The position numbers and the translations under genes are program-made. The notes beneath the pieces are model-generated. The model worked only from the letters and a program-made list of their open reading frames with translations, ran no database searches and was not told where the DNA came from. 64,000 nucleotides of DNA from Hyphomicrobiales bacterium (GTDB lineage: Bacteria; Pseudomonadota; Alphaproteobacteria; Rhizobiales; Rhizobiaceae), in the NCBI GenBank assembly GCA_900471515.1, contig UCFC01000031.1, positions 16,524 through 80,523 on the forward strand, written 5' to 3'. Each line of letters starts with the position of its first letter. The stretch's first letter is position 1. Positions 8,852 to 16,611 of the stretch are shown here, one piece after another.

Positions 8852-9757
8852 ATGGATGAGCTTCCCCTCAGTGATCTGGATGCCTTTGCCGCAATTGCAA
8901 GGGAGCGCAGCTTCCGCTCGGCGGCCCGAAAACGCGGGGTTTCCGCCTCGTCGCTGAGCGATTCCCTGCGGCGCCTGGAAGAACGGCTCGGCGTCAGGCT
9001 GCTCAACCGCACGACCCGCTCCGTCACGCCGACGGCGGCGGGCGAAAGACTGCTGGAAAGGCTTGCTCCGGCGCTGTCGGAAGTTGCGGCCGCGCTCGGC
9101 CAGCTGGACAGCTTTCGCGACCATCCGGCCGGCACGCTGCGGCTCAACGTGCCGAGCATCGTCGTCAAGCTTTTCATGGCCGATCTTGCCGCCCGTTTCC
9201 TGACGCTGTACCCGCAGATCACGCTGGAGATCATTGCCGACGACAATTTCATCGACGTGCTCGCCGCCGGCTTCGATGCCGGCGTGCGTTACGATGAAAG
9301 GCTGGAGCGCGACATGATCGCCGTGCCGATCGGTCCGCGCCGGCAGCGCTACGTGACGGCAGCCGCACCCGCCTATCTCGACAGGCGCGGCGTGCCGCAG
9401 CATCCGAGGGACCTGCTGGAGCATAGCTGCATCCGCCATCGCTTCCTGAGCGGGGCCTCGGTTGCCTGGGAATTCGAGCGCGGCAAGGAGACGGTGCTCG
9501 TCACCCCTTCCGGTCCCATCGTCGCCAATGCGGTGGAGATGGAGATAGGGGCAGCTTATGCCGGGCTCGGCGTCATCCGCACCTTCGGGGAGCTGCTTGC
9601 GCCCGGTATCGCCGATGGCCGGCTGATGCCGATCCTTGCGGAATGGGACAGCGAATTTTCCGGCCCGTTCCTCTATTATCCGAGCCGCCGCCATATGCCC
9701 GCACCGCTGCGCGCCTTTGTCGATTTCGTACGGATGGAGCAGCGGAAGGGCGCCTGA
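8852..9757 (+). CDS. LysR-family transcriptional regulator
   Basis: A 301-residue regulator. The N-terminal winged helix-turn-helix is clear (LDAFAAIARERSFRSAARKR, VSASSLSDSLRRLEERLGVRLLNRTTRSVTPTAAG broken at residues 10-65), followed by an effector-binding domain of two periplasmic-binding-like lobes. It belongs to the large group (AaeR/DmlR-like) that usually represses or activates an adjacent oxidoreductase or exporter. Divergent aldo/keto reductase at 7748-8740 is the likely target, with a T-N11-A dyad between them. The inducer is unknown. Confidence 0.92.
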   Translation: MDELPLSDLDAFAAIARERSFRSAARKRGVSASSLSDSLRRLEERLGVRLLNRTTRSVTPTAAGERLLERLAPALSEVAAALGQLDSFRDHPAGTLRLNVPSIVVKLFMADLAARFLTLYPQITLEIIADDNFIDVLAAGFDAGVRYDERLERDMIAVPIGPRRQRYVTAAAPAYLDRRGVPQHPRDLLEHSCIRHRFLSGASVAWEFERGKETVLVTPSGPIVANAVEMEIGAAYAGLGVIRTFGELLAPGIADGRLMPILAEWDSEFSGPFLYYPSRRHMPAPLRAFVDFVRMEQRKGA

Positions 9758-9779
9758 CCCATCTGTTTTGACGGGTTCG

Positions 9780-9796
9780 CCATCAAAAACATTGAA
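9780..9796 (+). repeat. Left copy of a 17-bp direct repeat flanking the MFS gene
   Basis: CCATCAAAAACATTGAA; matches the copy at 11141-11157 at 16 of 17 positions. Confidence 0.5.
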
Positions 9797-9891
9797 ATGT
9801 TCACGGATTGTTTCGCTTGTCCCAATCGGCTATGTCACATGTTCGGCGACAAGATCGTCTTTCCGGAAAATAACAGCTGTAGAGATGTCTC

Positions 9892-11139
9892 ATGCTTGAT
9901 GCGAAATTCGTTCGCCGCGGCCTTTTCCTGGTCTTTGTCATTCTCTTTCTGGATATTATCGGCATTGCGATCATCCTGCCGGTGCTGCCGGTCTATCTGG
10001 AGCAGCTGACGGGCGGCACGGTCAGCGATGCGGCCATCGACGGCGGCTGGCTGATGCTGATCTATTCGCTGATGCAGTTCCTGTTTGCGCCGCTGCTCGG
10101 CAATTTGAGCGACCGTTTCGGGCGCCGTCCGATCCTCTTGCTGTCGGTGTTGACCTTCGCGCTCGACAATTTCATCTGCGCCATTGCCACCAGCTACTGG
10201 ATGCTGTTCGTCGGCCGCGTGCTTGCCGGCATCAGCGGCGGCAGCTTCGCCACCTGCTCGGCCTATATTGCCGATATCAGCAACGAAGAGAACCGCGCCA
10301 AGAATTTCGGCCTGATCGGCATCGCCTTCGGCGTCGGCTTTACGGTCGGCCCCGTCATCGGCGGCTTCCTCGGCGAATTCGGGCCGCGCGTACCCTTCTT
10401 CGGCGCGGCGGCGCTGTCCTTCGTCAATTTCGTTGCCGCCTGCTTCCTGCTGCCGGAAACGCTGGATGAGAAGAACCGCCGCCGGTTCGAATGGAAGCGC
10501 GCCAACCCGCTCGGCACGCTGCGGCAGATGCGGCACTATCCCGGCATCGGCTGGGTCTGCCTCGTCATGTTCCTGGTCTTCCTGGCGCACGCCGTTTACC
10601 CTTCGGTCTGGGCTTTCGTCTCGAGTTTCCGTTATGGCTGGAGCGAGGGACAGATCGGCCTGTCGCTCGGCATCTACGGAATAGGCGTGGCGCTCATCAT
10701 GGGGCTTGTGCTGCCGCGTATCGTGCCGGTGCTCGGGGAATGGAAGACGGCGCTGGTTGGGCTCTGTTTCACGATGGTTGCCCTCGTGGGCTATGCCTTC
10801 GCCTGGGAAGGCTGGGTCGTCTATACGGTGATCATATTGACCGTCATGGAGAATGTCGCCGATCCGCCGCTGCGCAGTATTGCCGCCGGCAAGGTGCCGC
10901 CCTCGGCGCAGGGCGAACTGCAGGGCGCGCTCACCAGCATCAGCAGCATCACCACGATCGTCGGGCCGCTGATCTTCACGCAGATGTTCGGCTATTTCAC
11001 AAAGCCCGATGCGCCTGTCGTCTTTGCCGGCGCGCCCTATCTTCTGGCGGCTCTCTTCATTCTCGTGGCGGCAATCGTGTTTCTGACGCGGGTGACGACC
11101 GCGAAGGCGCCGGCGGAAGTATTCAACGCGGCGGAGTGA
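9892..11139 (+). CDS. MFS drug exporter, TetA-like (TCR/Tet subfamily)
   Basis: A 415-residue major facilitator with twelve predicted helices. Motif A is present after helix 2 (GNLSDRFGRRPILLL) and motif C-like glycines in helix 5 (GFTVGPVIGGFLG), the signature of drug/proton antiporters. Overall similarity is to TetA(A/C/G)-type proteins, many chromosomal examples of which export other compounds or none known, so tetracycline resistance should not be assumed. It sits between the LysR gene and a MATE exporter on the same strand, with 134 and 140 bp gaps. A near-identical 17-bp direct repeat flanks it (9780-9796 and 11141-11157). Confidence 0.88.
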   Translation: MLDAKFVRRGLFLVFVILFLDIIGIAIILPVLPVYLEQLTGGTVSDAAIDGGWLMLIYSLMQFLFAPLLGNLSDRFGRRPILLLSVLTFALDNFICAIATSYWMLFVGRVLAGISGGSFATCSAYIADISNEENRAKNFGLIGIAFGVGFTVGPVIGGFLGEFGPRVPFFGAAALSFVNFVAACFLLPETLDEKNRRRFEWKRANPLGTLRQMRHYPGIGWVCLVMFLVFLAHAVYPSVWAFVSSFRYGWSEGQIGLSLGIYGIGVALIMGLVLPRIVPVLGEWKTALVGLCFTMVALVGYAFAWEGWVVYTVIILTVMENVADPPLRSIAAGKVPPSAQGELQGALTSISSITTIVGPLIFTQMFGYFTKPDAPVVFAGAPYLLAALFILVAAIVFLTRVTTAKAPAEVFNAAE

Positions 11140-11140
11140 T

Positions 11141-11157
11141 CCATCAAAAACAGTGAA
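11141..11157 (+). repeat. Right copy of the 17-bp direct repeat flanking the MFS gene
   Basis: CCATCAAAAACAGTGAA begins 2 bp after the MFS stop codon, in the same orientation as the left copy at 9780-9796. Confidence 0.5.
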
Positions 11158-11279
11158 GGCGTGATGAATTTTTCAGCATCTGCCCGTTTTGGGGTAGTTC
11201 TTCGCGCGAGTTTGCTCTAAGCCGACACGATATTTTGCCGTATTGCGGCCCTTAACGATCCAATCTCAGGAACAGTGTC

Positions 11280-12683
11280 ATGGACACGCCCATCGAGGTG
11301 CGCGCGGTCGCGCCTGTAAACGACAACCGCTGGTCTGCGCATTTTCGCGCCACGCTGATGCTCGGCGTGCCGCTGATCGGCGCCCAGCTGGCCCAGTTCG
11401 GCATCGGCATGACCGACGTGATGATCGTCGGCCAGCTTGGCGCGGAAAACCTTGCGGCCATGGTGCTTTCGGCGCAGTTCCTGTTCACAATCCTGATTTT
11501 CGGTTCGGGCTTTGCGATCGCCGTCATTCCGATGGTGGCGCAGGCCTACGGGCGCGGCGATGTCGTGACCGTGCGCCGGTCGCTGCGCATGGGGATCTGG
11601 GTCGTCATCTGCTACTGGCTGCTGATGCAGCCGGCCTTTTTCAATTCCGAGTCGATCCTGCGCTATTTCGGGCAGAAGCCCGACGTGGCGAAGCTTGCGC
11701 ATGGCTATATCGTCATCGGCCAGTTCGGCGTGCTGCCGGGGCTGCTTTACAATGTCATGCGCGCGCTCGTCAGCGCCATCGGCAAGGCCGGCGTCATCCT
11801 CAACGTCACCATCGCCATGCTGGTGCTGAATGCGATCGGCGCCTATATCCTCGTGCTCGGCCATTTCGGCTTCCCGGTCATGGGGCTGGAGGGGGCGGCA
11901 ATCGTGTCCGTCGCGGTGCAGGTGGCGGGCTTCCTGTTCATCCTGTCCTATGTGCAGGGCAGGGAGGAGACGCGGCGCTACGAGATCTTCGTGCGCTTCT
12001 GGAAGCCGGACTGGCACGCCTTTTTCGAGGTCGTTCGCCTCGGCCTGCCGATCAGCATCACCATTCTCGCCGAAGTCAGCCTCTTTACGGCAGCGTCGCT
12101 GCTGATGGGCCATATCGGCACGATCGAGCTTGCCGCGCACGGCATCGCCCTGCAGTGGGCGTCGATGGCCTTCATGATCCCGCTCGGCCTCGGACAGGCG
12201 GCAACGGTGCGGGTCGGCGTCGCGCACGGACAGGGCGATCATGCGGGTCTGGTGCGGGCGGCCGTCACGGTGTTGATCATCGCCAGCATTGCCGCGATCG
12301 TCGGCAGCGTCATCTTTGCGACCGTGCCGCAGGTTCTGGCGCGGCTGTTCCTCGATGTCAGCCTGCCCGAGGCGCCTCAGGTGCTTGCCTATGCCGGTCC
12401 GCTGATCGTCATTGCCGGCCTTTTCCAGTTCGTCGACGGCCTGCAGGCGATTGCCAGCGGCCTGCTGCGCGGCCTGAAGGATGCGCGCGTACCGATGATC
12501 ATGGCCCTGATCGCCTATTGGCCGATCGGCTTCTTCCTCGCCTGGGCCTTTGCCTTCCCGCTCGGCTTCGGCGGGCTCGGCATCTGGCTCGGTTTCCTGG
12601 TCGGGCTTGCGGCCGCGGCCGCCATGCTCTGCATGCGCTTCTATATCCTGGTTCGCCGGGAAGGCGCGACGGCCGGCGCTTGA
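11280..12683 (+). CDS. MATE-family multidrug/sodium efflux protein (NorM-like)
   Basis: A 467-residue membrane protein with twelve predicted helices in two homologous halves. The first half opens TLMLGVPLIGAQLAQFGIGM and GTxDVMIVGQLG-like (MTDVMIVGQLGAENLAA), the second RLGLPISITILAEVSLFTAA with LLMGHIGTIELAAHGIALQ. These paired motifs define the MATE family, which expels cationic drugs in exchange for protons or sodium. It follows the MFS exporter on the same strand. An 8-bp stem (12670-12691) overlaps its stop codon and may end the transcript before the convergent ABM gene. Confidence 0.92.
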   Translation: MDTPIEVRAVAPVNDNRWSAHFRATLMLGVPLIGAQLAQFGIGMTDVMIVGQLGAENLAAMVLSAQFLFTILIFGSGFAIAVIPMVAQAYGRGDVVTVRRSLRMGIWVVICYWLLMQPAFFNSESILRYFGQKPDVAKLAHGYIVIGQFGVLPGLLYNVMRALVSAIGKAGVILNVTIAMLVLNAIGAYILVLGHFGFPVMGLEGAAIVSVAVQVAGFLFILSYVQGREETRRYEIFVRFWKPDWHAFFEVVRLGLPISITILAEVSLFTAASLLMGHIGTIELAAHGIALQWASMAFMIPLGLGQAATVRVGVAHGQGDHAGLVRAAVTVLIIASIAAIVGSVIFATVPQVLARLFLDVSLPEAPQVLAYAGPLIVIAGLFQFVDGLQAIASGLLRGLKDARVPMIMALIAYWPIGFFLAWAFAFPLGFGGLGIWLGFLVGLAAAAAMLCMRFYILVRREGATAGA

Positions 12684-12691
12684 GCCGGCCG
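12670..12691 (+). terminator. GC hairpin overlapping the MATE stop codon
   Basis: CGGCCGGC (12670-12677) and GCCGGCCG (12684-12691) form an 8-bp stem around the stop codon, between convergent genes. No U-tract follows. Confidence 0.35.
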
Positions 12692-12714
12692 GTGCGAGGT
12701 TGGCGCGACCTGCT

Positions 12715-13035
12715 TCAGGCAGCCACAGGCTTGTAGCTGGCGATATCGGCGCGAATGCCGAGACGGGCAAACATTTCCTGCGGATTGAAATTGGCCGCCT
12801 CGTGGGCCGCCGCTACCGCCGCCTTCACACGCTCGACGACATCGGCGCTTTCCCATTCGGCGACCGTGACGAAATTGAACTCGCCGGGACCGGCAACCTG
12901 TTCCAGCACCGTATGGCCGATGAAGCCGTCCTGTGCCTCCAGCACCTTATGGGTCCTCATCACATTGACCAGAAATTCCTCGCGCGCTGCGGCCGGCACG
13001 ACGAATTTGTCTACCCTGTAGAAAGCTCCGCTCAT
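12715..13035 (-). CDS. Antibiotic biosynthesis monooxygenase (ABM) domain protein
   Basis: A 106-residue single-domain protein with the ferredoxin-like ABM fold: YRVDKFVVPAAAREEFL, then MRTHKVLEAQDGFIGHTVLEQ, then EFNFVTVAEWESADVVERV. Relatives act on quinones or redox-active aromatic compounds without metal or flavin cofactors. The start at 13035 has a GCAGGAG site. A SoxR-type promoter lies 37-67 bp upstream (13072-13102), matching the known SoxR control of ABM-type monooxygenase genes in Pseudomonas and Streptomyces. It is therefore probably induced by redox-cycling compounds. The MATE and MFS exporters next door fit a detoxification role but face the other way. Confidence 0.85.
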   Translation of the reverse strand: MSGAFYRVDKFVVPAAAREEFLVNVMRTHKVLEAQDGFIGHTVLEQVAGPGEFNFVTVAEWESADVVERVKAAVAAAHEAANFNPQEMFARLGIRADIASYKPVAA

Positions 13036-13071
13036 TCAGTCTTCTCCTGCATCTGATGTGTTGCAGGCAGT

Positions 13072-13102
13072 TCTGTAATTCCTCAAGTTAAGTTGAGGTC
13101 AA
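13072..13102 (-). promoter_or_regulatory. SoxR box and promoter of the ABM gene
   Basis: CCTCAAGTTAAGTTGAGG at 13081-13098 differs by one base from the E. coli soxS operator CCTCAAGTTAACTTGAGG. On the minus strand it lies in a 19-bp spacer between TTGACC (-35, 13102-13097) and TACAGA (-10, 13077-13072). The over-long spacer is the hallmark of MerR-family activated promoters. The soxR gene itself is not in the window. Confidence 0.85.
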
Positions 13103-13111
13103 TATGCGGAG

Positions 13112-13140
13112 AAAGAAAAAGGCCCGCGCGAGCGAGCCTT
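13112..13140 (-). terminator. Probable carA terminator
   Basis: On the minus strand AAGGC (13140-13136) and GCCTT (13123-13119) pair, with an inner CGC/GCG, followed by TTTCTTTC. It starts 10 bases after the carA stop. Confidence 0.6.
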
Positions 13141-13149
13141 GATCCGGTA

Positions 13150-14355
13150 TCAACGTTCGGCGAGTGCCGGTTCGCCCTTCTTCTCGCGCACCATGTTGAC
13201 GAAGCGGCGGAAGAGGTAGTGGCTGTCCTGCGGGCCGGGCGAGGCTTCCGGGTGGTGCTGGACGGAGAAGACCGACTTGCCGAGGACGCGCAGGCCGCAA
13301 TTGCTGCCGTCGAACAGCGAAACGTGAGTCTCTTCAACGCCTTCCGGCAGCGACTTCGTGTCGACCGCGAAGCCGTGGTTCATGGAGACGATCTCGACCT
13401 TGCCGGTCGTATGGTCCTTGACCGGATGGTTTGCGCCGTGGTGGCCCTGGTGCATCTTCTCGGTCCTGGCGCCGAGCGCGAGGCCCAGCATCTGGTGGCC
13501 GAGGCAGATGCCGAAGACCGGGATATCGGTCTTGATCAGTTCCTTGATGACGGGCACGGCATATTCGCCCGTGGCGGCCGGGTCGCCGGGGCCGTTCGAC
13601 AGGAAGATGCCGTCCGGCTGCAGGGCAAGCACGTCCTCGGCGCTCGTCGTTGCCGGCATGACGGTGACCTTGCAGTCGAGGCCGGCAAAGAGGCGCAGGA
13701 TATTGCGCTTCACGCCGTAATCGAGGCACACGACGTGGTACTTCTGGCCGGCGGCGCCGAGTTCGCCGTAGCCTTCGTTCCAGACCCAGGGGGTCTGCGA
13801 CCATTGCGAGGACTGGCCGGAGGAAGCGATCTTGGCGAGGTCGAGGCCTTCGAGGCCGCTCCAGGCCCTGGCTTCGGCCTTCAGCGCGTCCACGTCGAAA
13901 TTGCCCGCGGGGTCGTGGGCGATGACGGCGTTCGGGGAGCCGTTTTCGCGGATCCAGGCGGTCAGCGCGCGGGTATCGATGCCGCAGAGCCCGATGATGC
14001 CGCGCGCCTTCAGCCAGGCGTCGAGATGCTTGGCGGCGCGGTAGTTCGAGGGCTCGGTAATGTCGGCCTTGAAGATGACGCCGACCGCGCCGTGGCGGGC
14101 TGCCGGTGTCAGGTCTTCGATATCTTCTTCGTTGGTGCCGATATTGCCGATATGGGGAAAGGTGAAGGTGACGATCTGGCCGAGATAGGAGGGATCGGTG
14201 AGGATCTCCTCGTAGCCGGTCAGCGCCGTGTTGAAGACCGCTTCGGCCTGGACCTTGCCGGTGGCGCCGATGCCCTTGCCTTCGATGACGGTGCCGTCGG
14301 CAAGAACGAGCAGGGCGGTCGGCTTTTCGGTTGTCCAGGGTGCTGTCGCGGTCAT
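13150..14355 (-). CDS. carA: Carbamoyl-phosphate synthase, small (glutaminase) subunit
   Basis: Hydrolyses glutamine and channels ammonia to CarB. The 401-residue protein has the CarA-specific N-terminal domain (TALLVLADGTVIEGKGIG; FNTALTGYEEILTDPSYLGQ) and a C-terminal class I glutamine amidotransferase. Its nucleophile cysteine sits in FGICLGHQMLGLALG, and the His-Glu pair in VQHHPEASPGP. Start 14355 gives MTATAPWTTEKP, the normal rhizobial N-terminus; an ATG two codons upstream (14361) is possible. It is divergent from yqeY with a 272-bp gap, and about 9 kb from carB. Confidence 0.96.
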   Translation of the reverse strand: MTATAPWTTEKPTALLVLADGTVIEGKGIGATGKVQAEAVFNTALTGYEEILTDPSYLGQIVTFTFPHIGNIGTNEEDIEDLTPAARHGAVGVIFKADITEPSNYRAAKHLDAWLKARGIIGLCGIDTRALTAWIRENGSPNAVIAHDPAGNFDVDALKAEARAWSGLEGLDLAKIASSGQSSQWSQTPWVWNEGYGELGAAGQKYHVVCLDYGVKRNILRLFAGLDCKVTVMPATTSAEDVLALQPDGIFLSNGPGDPAATGEYAVPVIKELIKTDIPVFGICLGHQMLGLALGARTEKMHQGHHGANHPVKDHTTGKVEIVSMNHGFAVDTKSLPEGVEETHVSLFDGSNCGLRVLGKSVFSVQHHPEASPGPQDSHYLFRRFVNMVREKKGEPALAER

Positions 14356-14627
14356 CTTCATCCCGTTTCCGGCGGGCCTGGCGTTTGCGAAAACGCGAGC
14401 CGGCCATTTGATCTCGCAGGTACAGGCGCGCGGCCTTGGCCGCGTTTGACGCCTGATCACGAATTTTGGTGCAGGTGGCGGTAGATAGCCACGCTCTTTG
14501 TCCAGGTCAATCTTTGTACCGCAGATTGCGGTACTTTTCCTGCTGATATTGGCCGGATTCTCGCAATTTATTTGATCCCATGCATCGGCCTGGTTTATGA
14601 AAGCGCCATTTTAAAAGGAGTAGTAAC

Positions 14628-15080
14628 ATGCTGCGCGACCAACTCGCCACCGAGCTCAAAGAGGCCATGAAGGCAAAGAGGATGGACCGACTCGGCACCA
14701 TCCGCCTCATCCAGGCCGCTATCAAGGATCGCGACATCGCCAATCGCGGCGCCGGCAAGGACGAGGCTGGCGACGATGAAGTGCTGCAGATCCTCGCCAA
14801 GATGGTGAAGCAGCGCGAGGAGTCGGCGAAGATCTACGAAGAGAATGCCCGCCCGGAGCTTGCCGAAAAGGAGCGTGCCGAAATCGCCGTCATTCAGGAT
14901 TTCCTGCCGAAGCAGCTTTCCGACGATGAGGTGCGCGCCAATATCGCCGCCATCATCAAGGAAGTCGGCGCCGAAGGCCCGAAGGACATGGGCAAGATCA
15001 TGGCCGCCCTCAAGGAGCGTTATGCCGGCCAGATGGATTTCGCCAAGGCTTCCGGCGCCGTCAAAGAGCTCTTGAAATAA
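14628..15080 (+). CDS. GatB/YqeY domain protein
   Basis: A 150-residue, mostly helical protein that matches the YqeY family, related to the tail domain of the GatB amidotransferase subunit that recognises tRNA. Family landmarks are MLRDQLATELKEAMKAKR, RLGTIRLIQAAIKDRDI, AEIAVIQDFLPKQLSDDEV and GPKDMGKIMAALKERYAG near the C-terminus. The start has a good AAAGGAG at 14617-14623. Precise function of free-standing YqeY is not established; a role in charged-tRNA metabolism is assumed. Its 3' end overlaps the convergent gene at 15061 by 20 bp. In rhizobia it commonly sits beside carA and dnaG, as here. Confidence 0.9.
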   Translation: MLRDQLATELKEAMKAKRMDRLGTIRLIQAAIKDRDIANRGAGKDEAGDDEVLQILAKMVKQREESAKIYEENARPELAEKERAEIAVIQDFLPKQLSDDEVRANIAAIIKEVGAEGPKDMGKIMAALKERYAGQMDFAKASGAVKELLK

Positions 15081-15957
15081 GGCGTTTTGCCTGCGGTTGC
15101 TCGTCGACCGCAGGCCCGAACACTGCTTCGGCAGCGGCGTCGATAATGCCGAATTTCGCCGCCTGATAGTTCCAATATTCGAGGACGAAGCCGCGGGAGA
15201 GCCAGAAATCGCCCTTTCTCGGCGGCTCGGTCCAGCCCACGCTGCCCATGGCGGCGGCCTGTGTCAGCAGGCGCTTCAGGTGGGTGTTGGAGATCATGAA
15301 CTGATCGCGAATCTCGCGCAGCGACAGCGGGCCGACGAAGACGCGGTCGGCAGAAGGCGGAAAGCCCGGCAGGCGCGAAATCAGGTAATCCATCACCAGG
15401 CCGCCGGAATTGGCCCAGTTGAAGAGATTGAAGGTGGTGCCCGGATCGCGCACGGCTTCGGTTTCGATGATCTGCCTGGCGATCAGCGGCTGCAGGCGGG
15501 CGATCGACGCAGGGTCGGCCGCCAGATTTTCCGCGCGGCGGCCGCCATCGAGACTGTCCAGGACCATCAGATGGGCGGCCAGCCATTTGGTGAAATGATC
15601 TTCGGCCGTTTCCGTCGGCTCGAGAAAGCGGGTGCGCTTGTCATCGCCCGGAATGGGGCGCAGAAACCGGTAAGCCAGCATTTCCTGCACGAAGGCGGCC
15701 GCGGTGTTGCGGCTGGCGATCTTGTTCTGGATGACGAAATCGATGAAGCGGCCGGAATAGAGGCCGCGTTTTTCTTCGCCGGGATAGCCGTAATAGAGCG
15801 CAAAGCCGGTATGTGCCATCAGCCAGCGCTGCTGAGCTGCGAATATGGATGCAATACGGGGGCTCTCGCGATAAATCGCGAGCATCTGATTGGCGCAATG
15901 AAGAATTGCAGCAAGAAAATTATCGTCGGCTGCAAGTTTTTCTGCGGTATAGGCCAT
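15061..15957 (-). CDS. Conserved hypothetical protein with C-terminal winged-helix-like region
   Basis: I do not recognise a named family. The 298-residue reading from ATG 15957 opens MAYTAEKLAADDNFLAAILH. Near residues 210-260 the segment LSLREIRDQFMISNTHLKRLL has the spacing of a helix-turn-helix, followed by GSVGWTEPPRKGDFWLSRGF, so DNA binding is possible. The N-terminal half is helical and rich in aromatic residues. A longer TTG start at 16011 exists but has no visible ribosome site. It overlaps yqeY tail-to-tail by 20 bp, which is common for genuine converging rhizobial genes. Codon use matches the neighbours. Confidence 0.65.
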   Translation of the reverse strand: MAYTAEKLAADDNFLAAILHCANQMLAIYRESPRIASIFAAQQRWLMAHTGFALYYGYPGEEKRGLYSGRFIDFVIQNKIASRNTAAAFVQEMLAYRFLRPIPGDDKRTRFLEPTETAEDHFTKWLAAHLMVLDSLDGGRRAENLAADPASIARLQPLIARQIIETEAVRDPGTTFNLFNWANSGGLVMDYLISRLPGFPPSADRVFVGPLSLREIRDQFMISNTHLKRLLTQAAAMGSVGWTEPPRKGDFWLSRGFVLEYWNYQAAKFGIIDAAAEAVFGPAVDEQPQAKRLISRAL

Positions 15958-16081
15958 AGCACTGTCCAGGAGTTTCGCGCATTCATTTGCCACGCCTGTT
16001 GGAAGTGTCAATGCTTTTGTATTTTAGGGGTTAATTGGTAAGGTAAAACTCAATAAAGGCGCAGCGCTAAGCCCAAAAATT

Positions 16082-16116
16082 AAGAAGGCAGGAGCTGGGG
16101 GCGCTCCTGCCTTCTT
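16082..16116 (-). terminator. Strong 14-bp hairpin with U-tract on the minus strand
   Basis: AAGAAGGCAGGAGC (16082-16095) and GCTCCTGCCTTCTT (16103-16116) pair perfectly around a 7-nt loop. Read on the minus strand the stem is followed by AATTTTTGG, a normal intrinsic terminator. No confident minus-strand gene lies immediately upstream, so it may end a small RNA or a poorly recognised small gene from the 16.1-16.5 kb region. Confidence 0.7.
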
Positions 16117-16611
16117 GCTCTTTGCTTCCGTCAGCGACGCAGGGTTGAAACCCAAGCCGGCGGGTATTTGCAAAGGCACCCTTGCGAGGCGGCGCCGGGG
16201 GTAGGGATGGTGCCTCGCTTGGGGATCGCTCTGTTGAGATCGAACTTATGGCCGGCCCTCGGCTTATTCAAATTACAAAAATATAATAATCCCGGATTCG
16301 GCCTTTCCGGTTGCGAATTTGGCGCTCGGCGCAGCACTTCGGAAATTCTGTTCACATGCAATCTAATAAATTGTTTTTACTTTATCTTTTCGGGGTTTCC
16401 CTTTTCGGGAAAAGGATGTTTCAGACCACCTGGAAATTGGAAAATGTCAAAAATGTCGCACCCCCTGCCAGGGTCCGATAACGTGTTGTTGAGTGGCTTT
16501 GGCTGGCGTTTTTGACAGTGTCTCCGCCCCTGTGAAAAGCGGGATTTGCCGCAGAGTTTCGTGGCGCGGCGCGACAAAGCTGCTTATATGGAGGCTCTGC
16601 AAGAGGTAGAG
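16117..16611. other. 495-bp region before dnaG without a confident gene
   Basis: This stretch contains AT-rich patches (around 16267-16290 and 16361-16395) unlike its surroundings. A 76-codon minus-strand reading (16131-16361) has no ribosome site and unusual codon choice, so I do not call it a gene. Together with the U-tailed hairpin at 16082-16116 it could be the template of a minus-strand small RNA. It must also contain the dnaG promoter; no convincing -35/-10 pair stands out. Confidence 0.4.

Noticed and set aside
16131..16160. GGGTTGAAACCC as a possible tmRNA or tRNA T-arm
   Set aside because: The loop lacks TTC, no acceptor stem or CCA follows, and no tag-peptide coding sequence is nearby.
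16131..16361. 76-codon minus-strand ORF upstream of dnaG
   Set aside because: No ribosome site, rare codons and no family resemblance; a non-coding RNA is the better explanation for the terminator beyond it.
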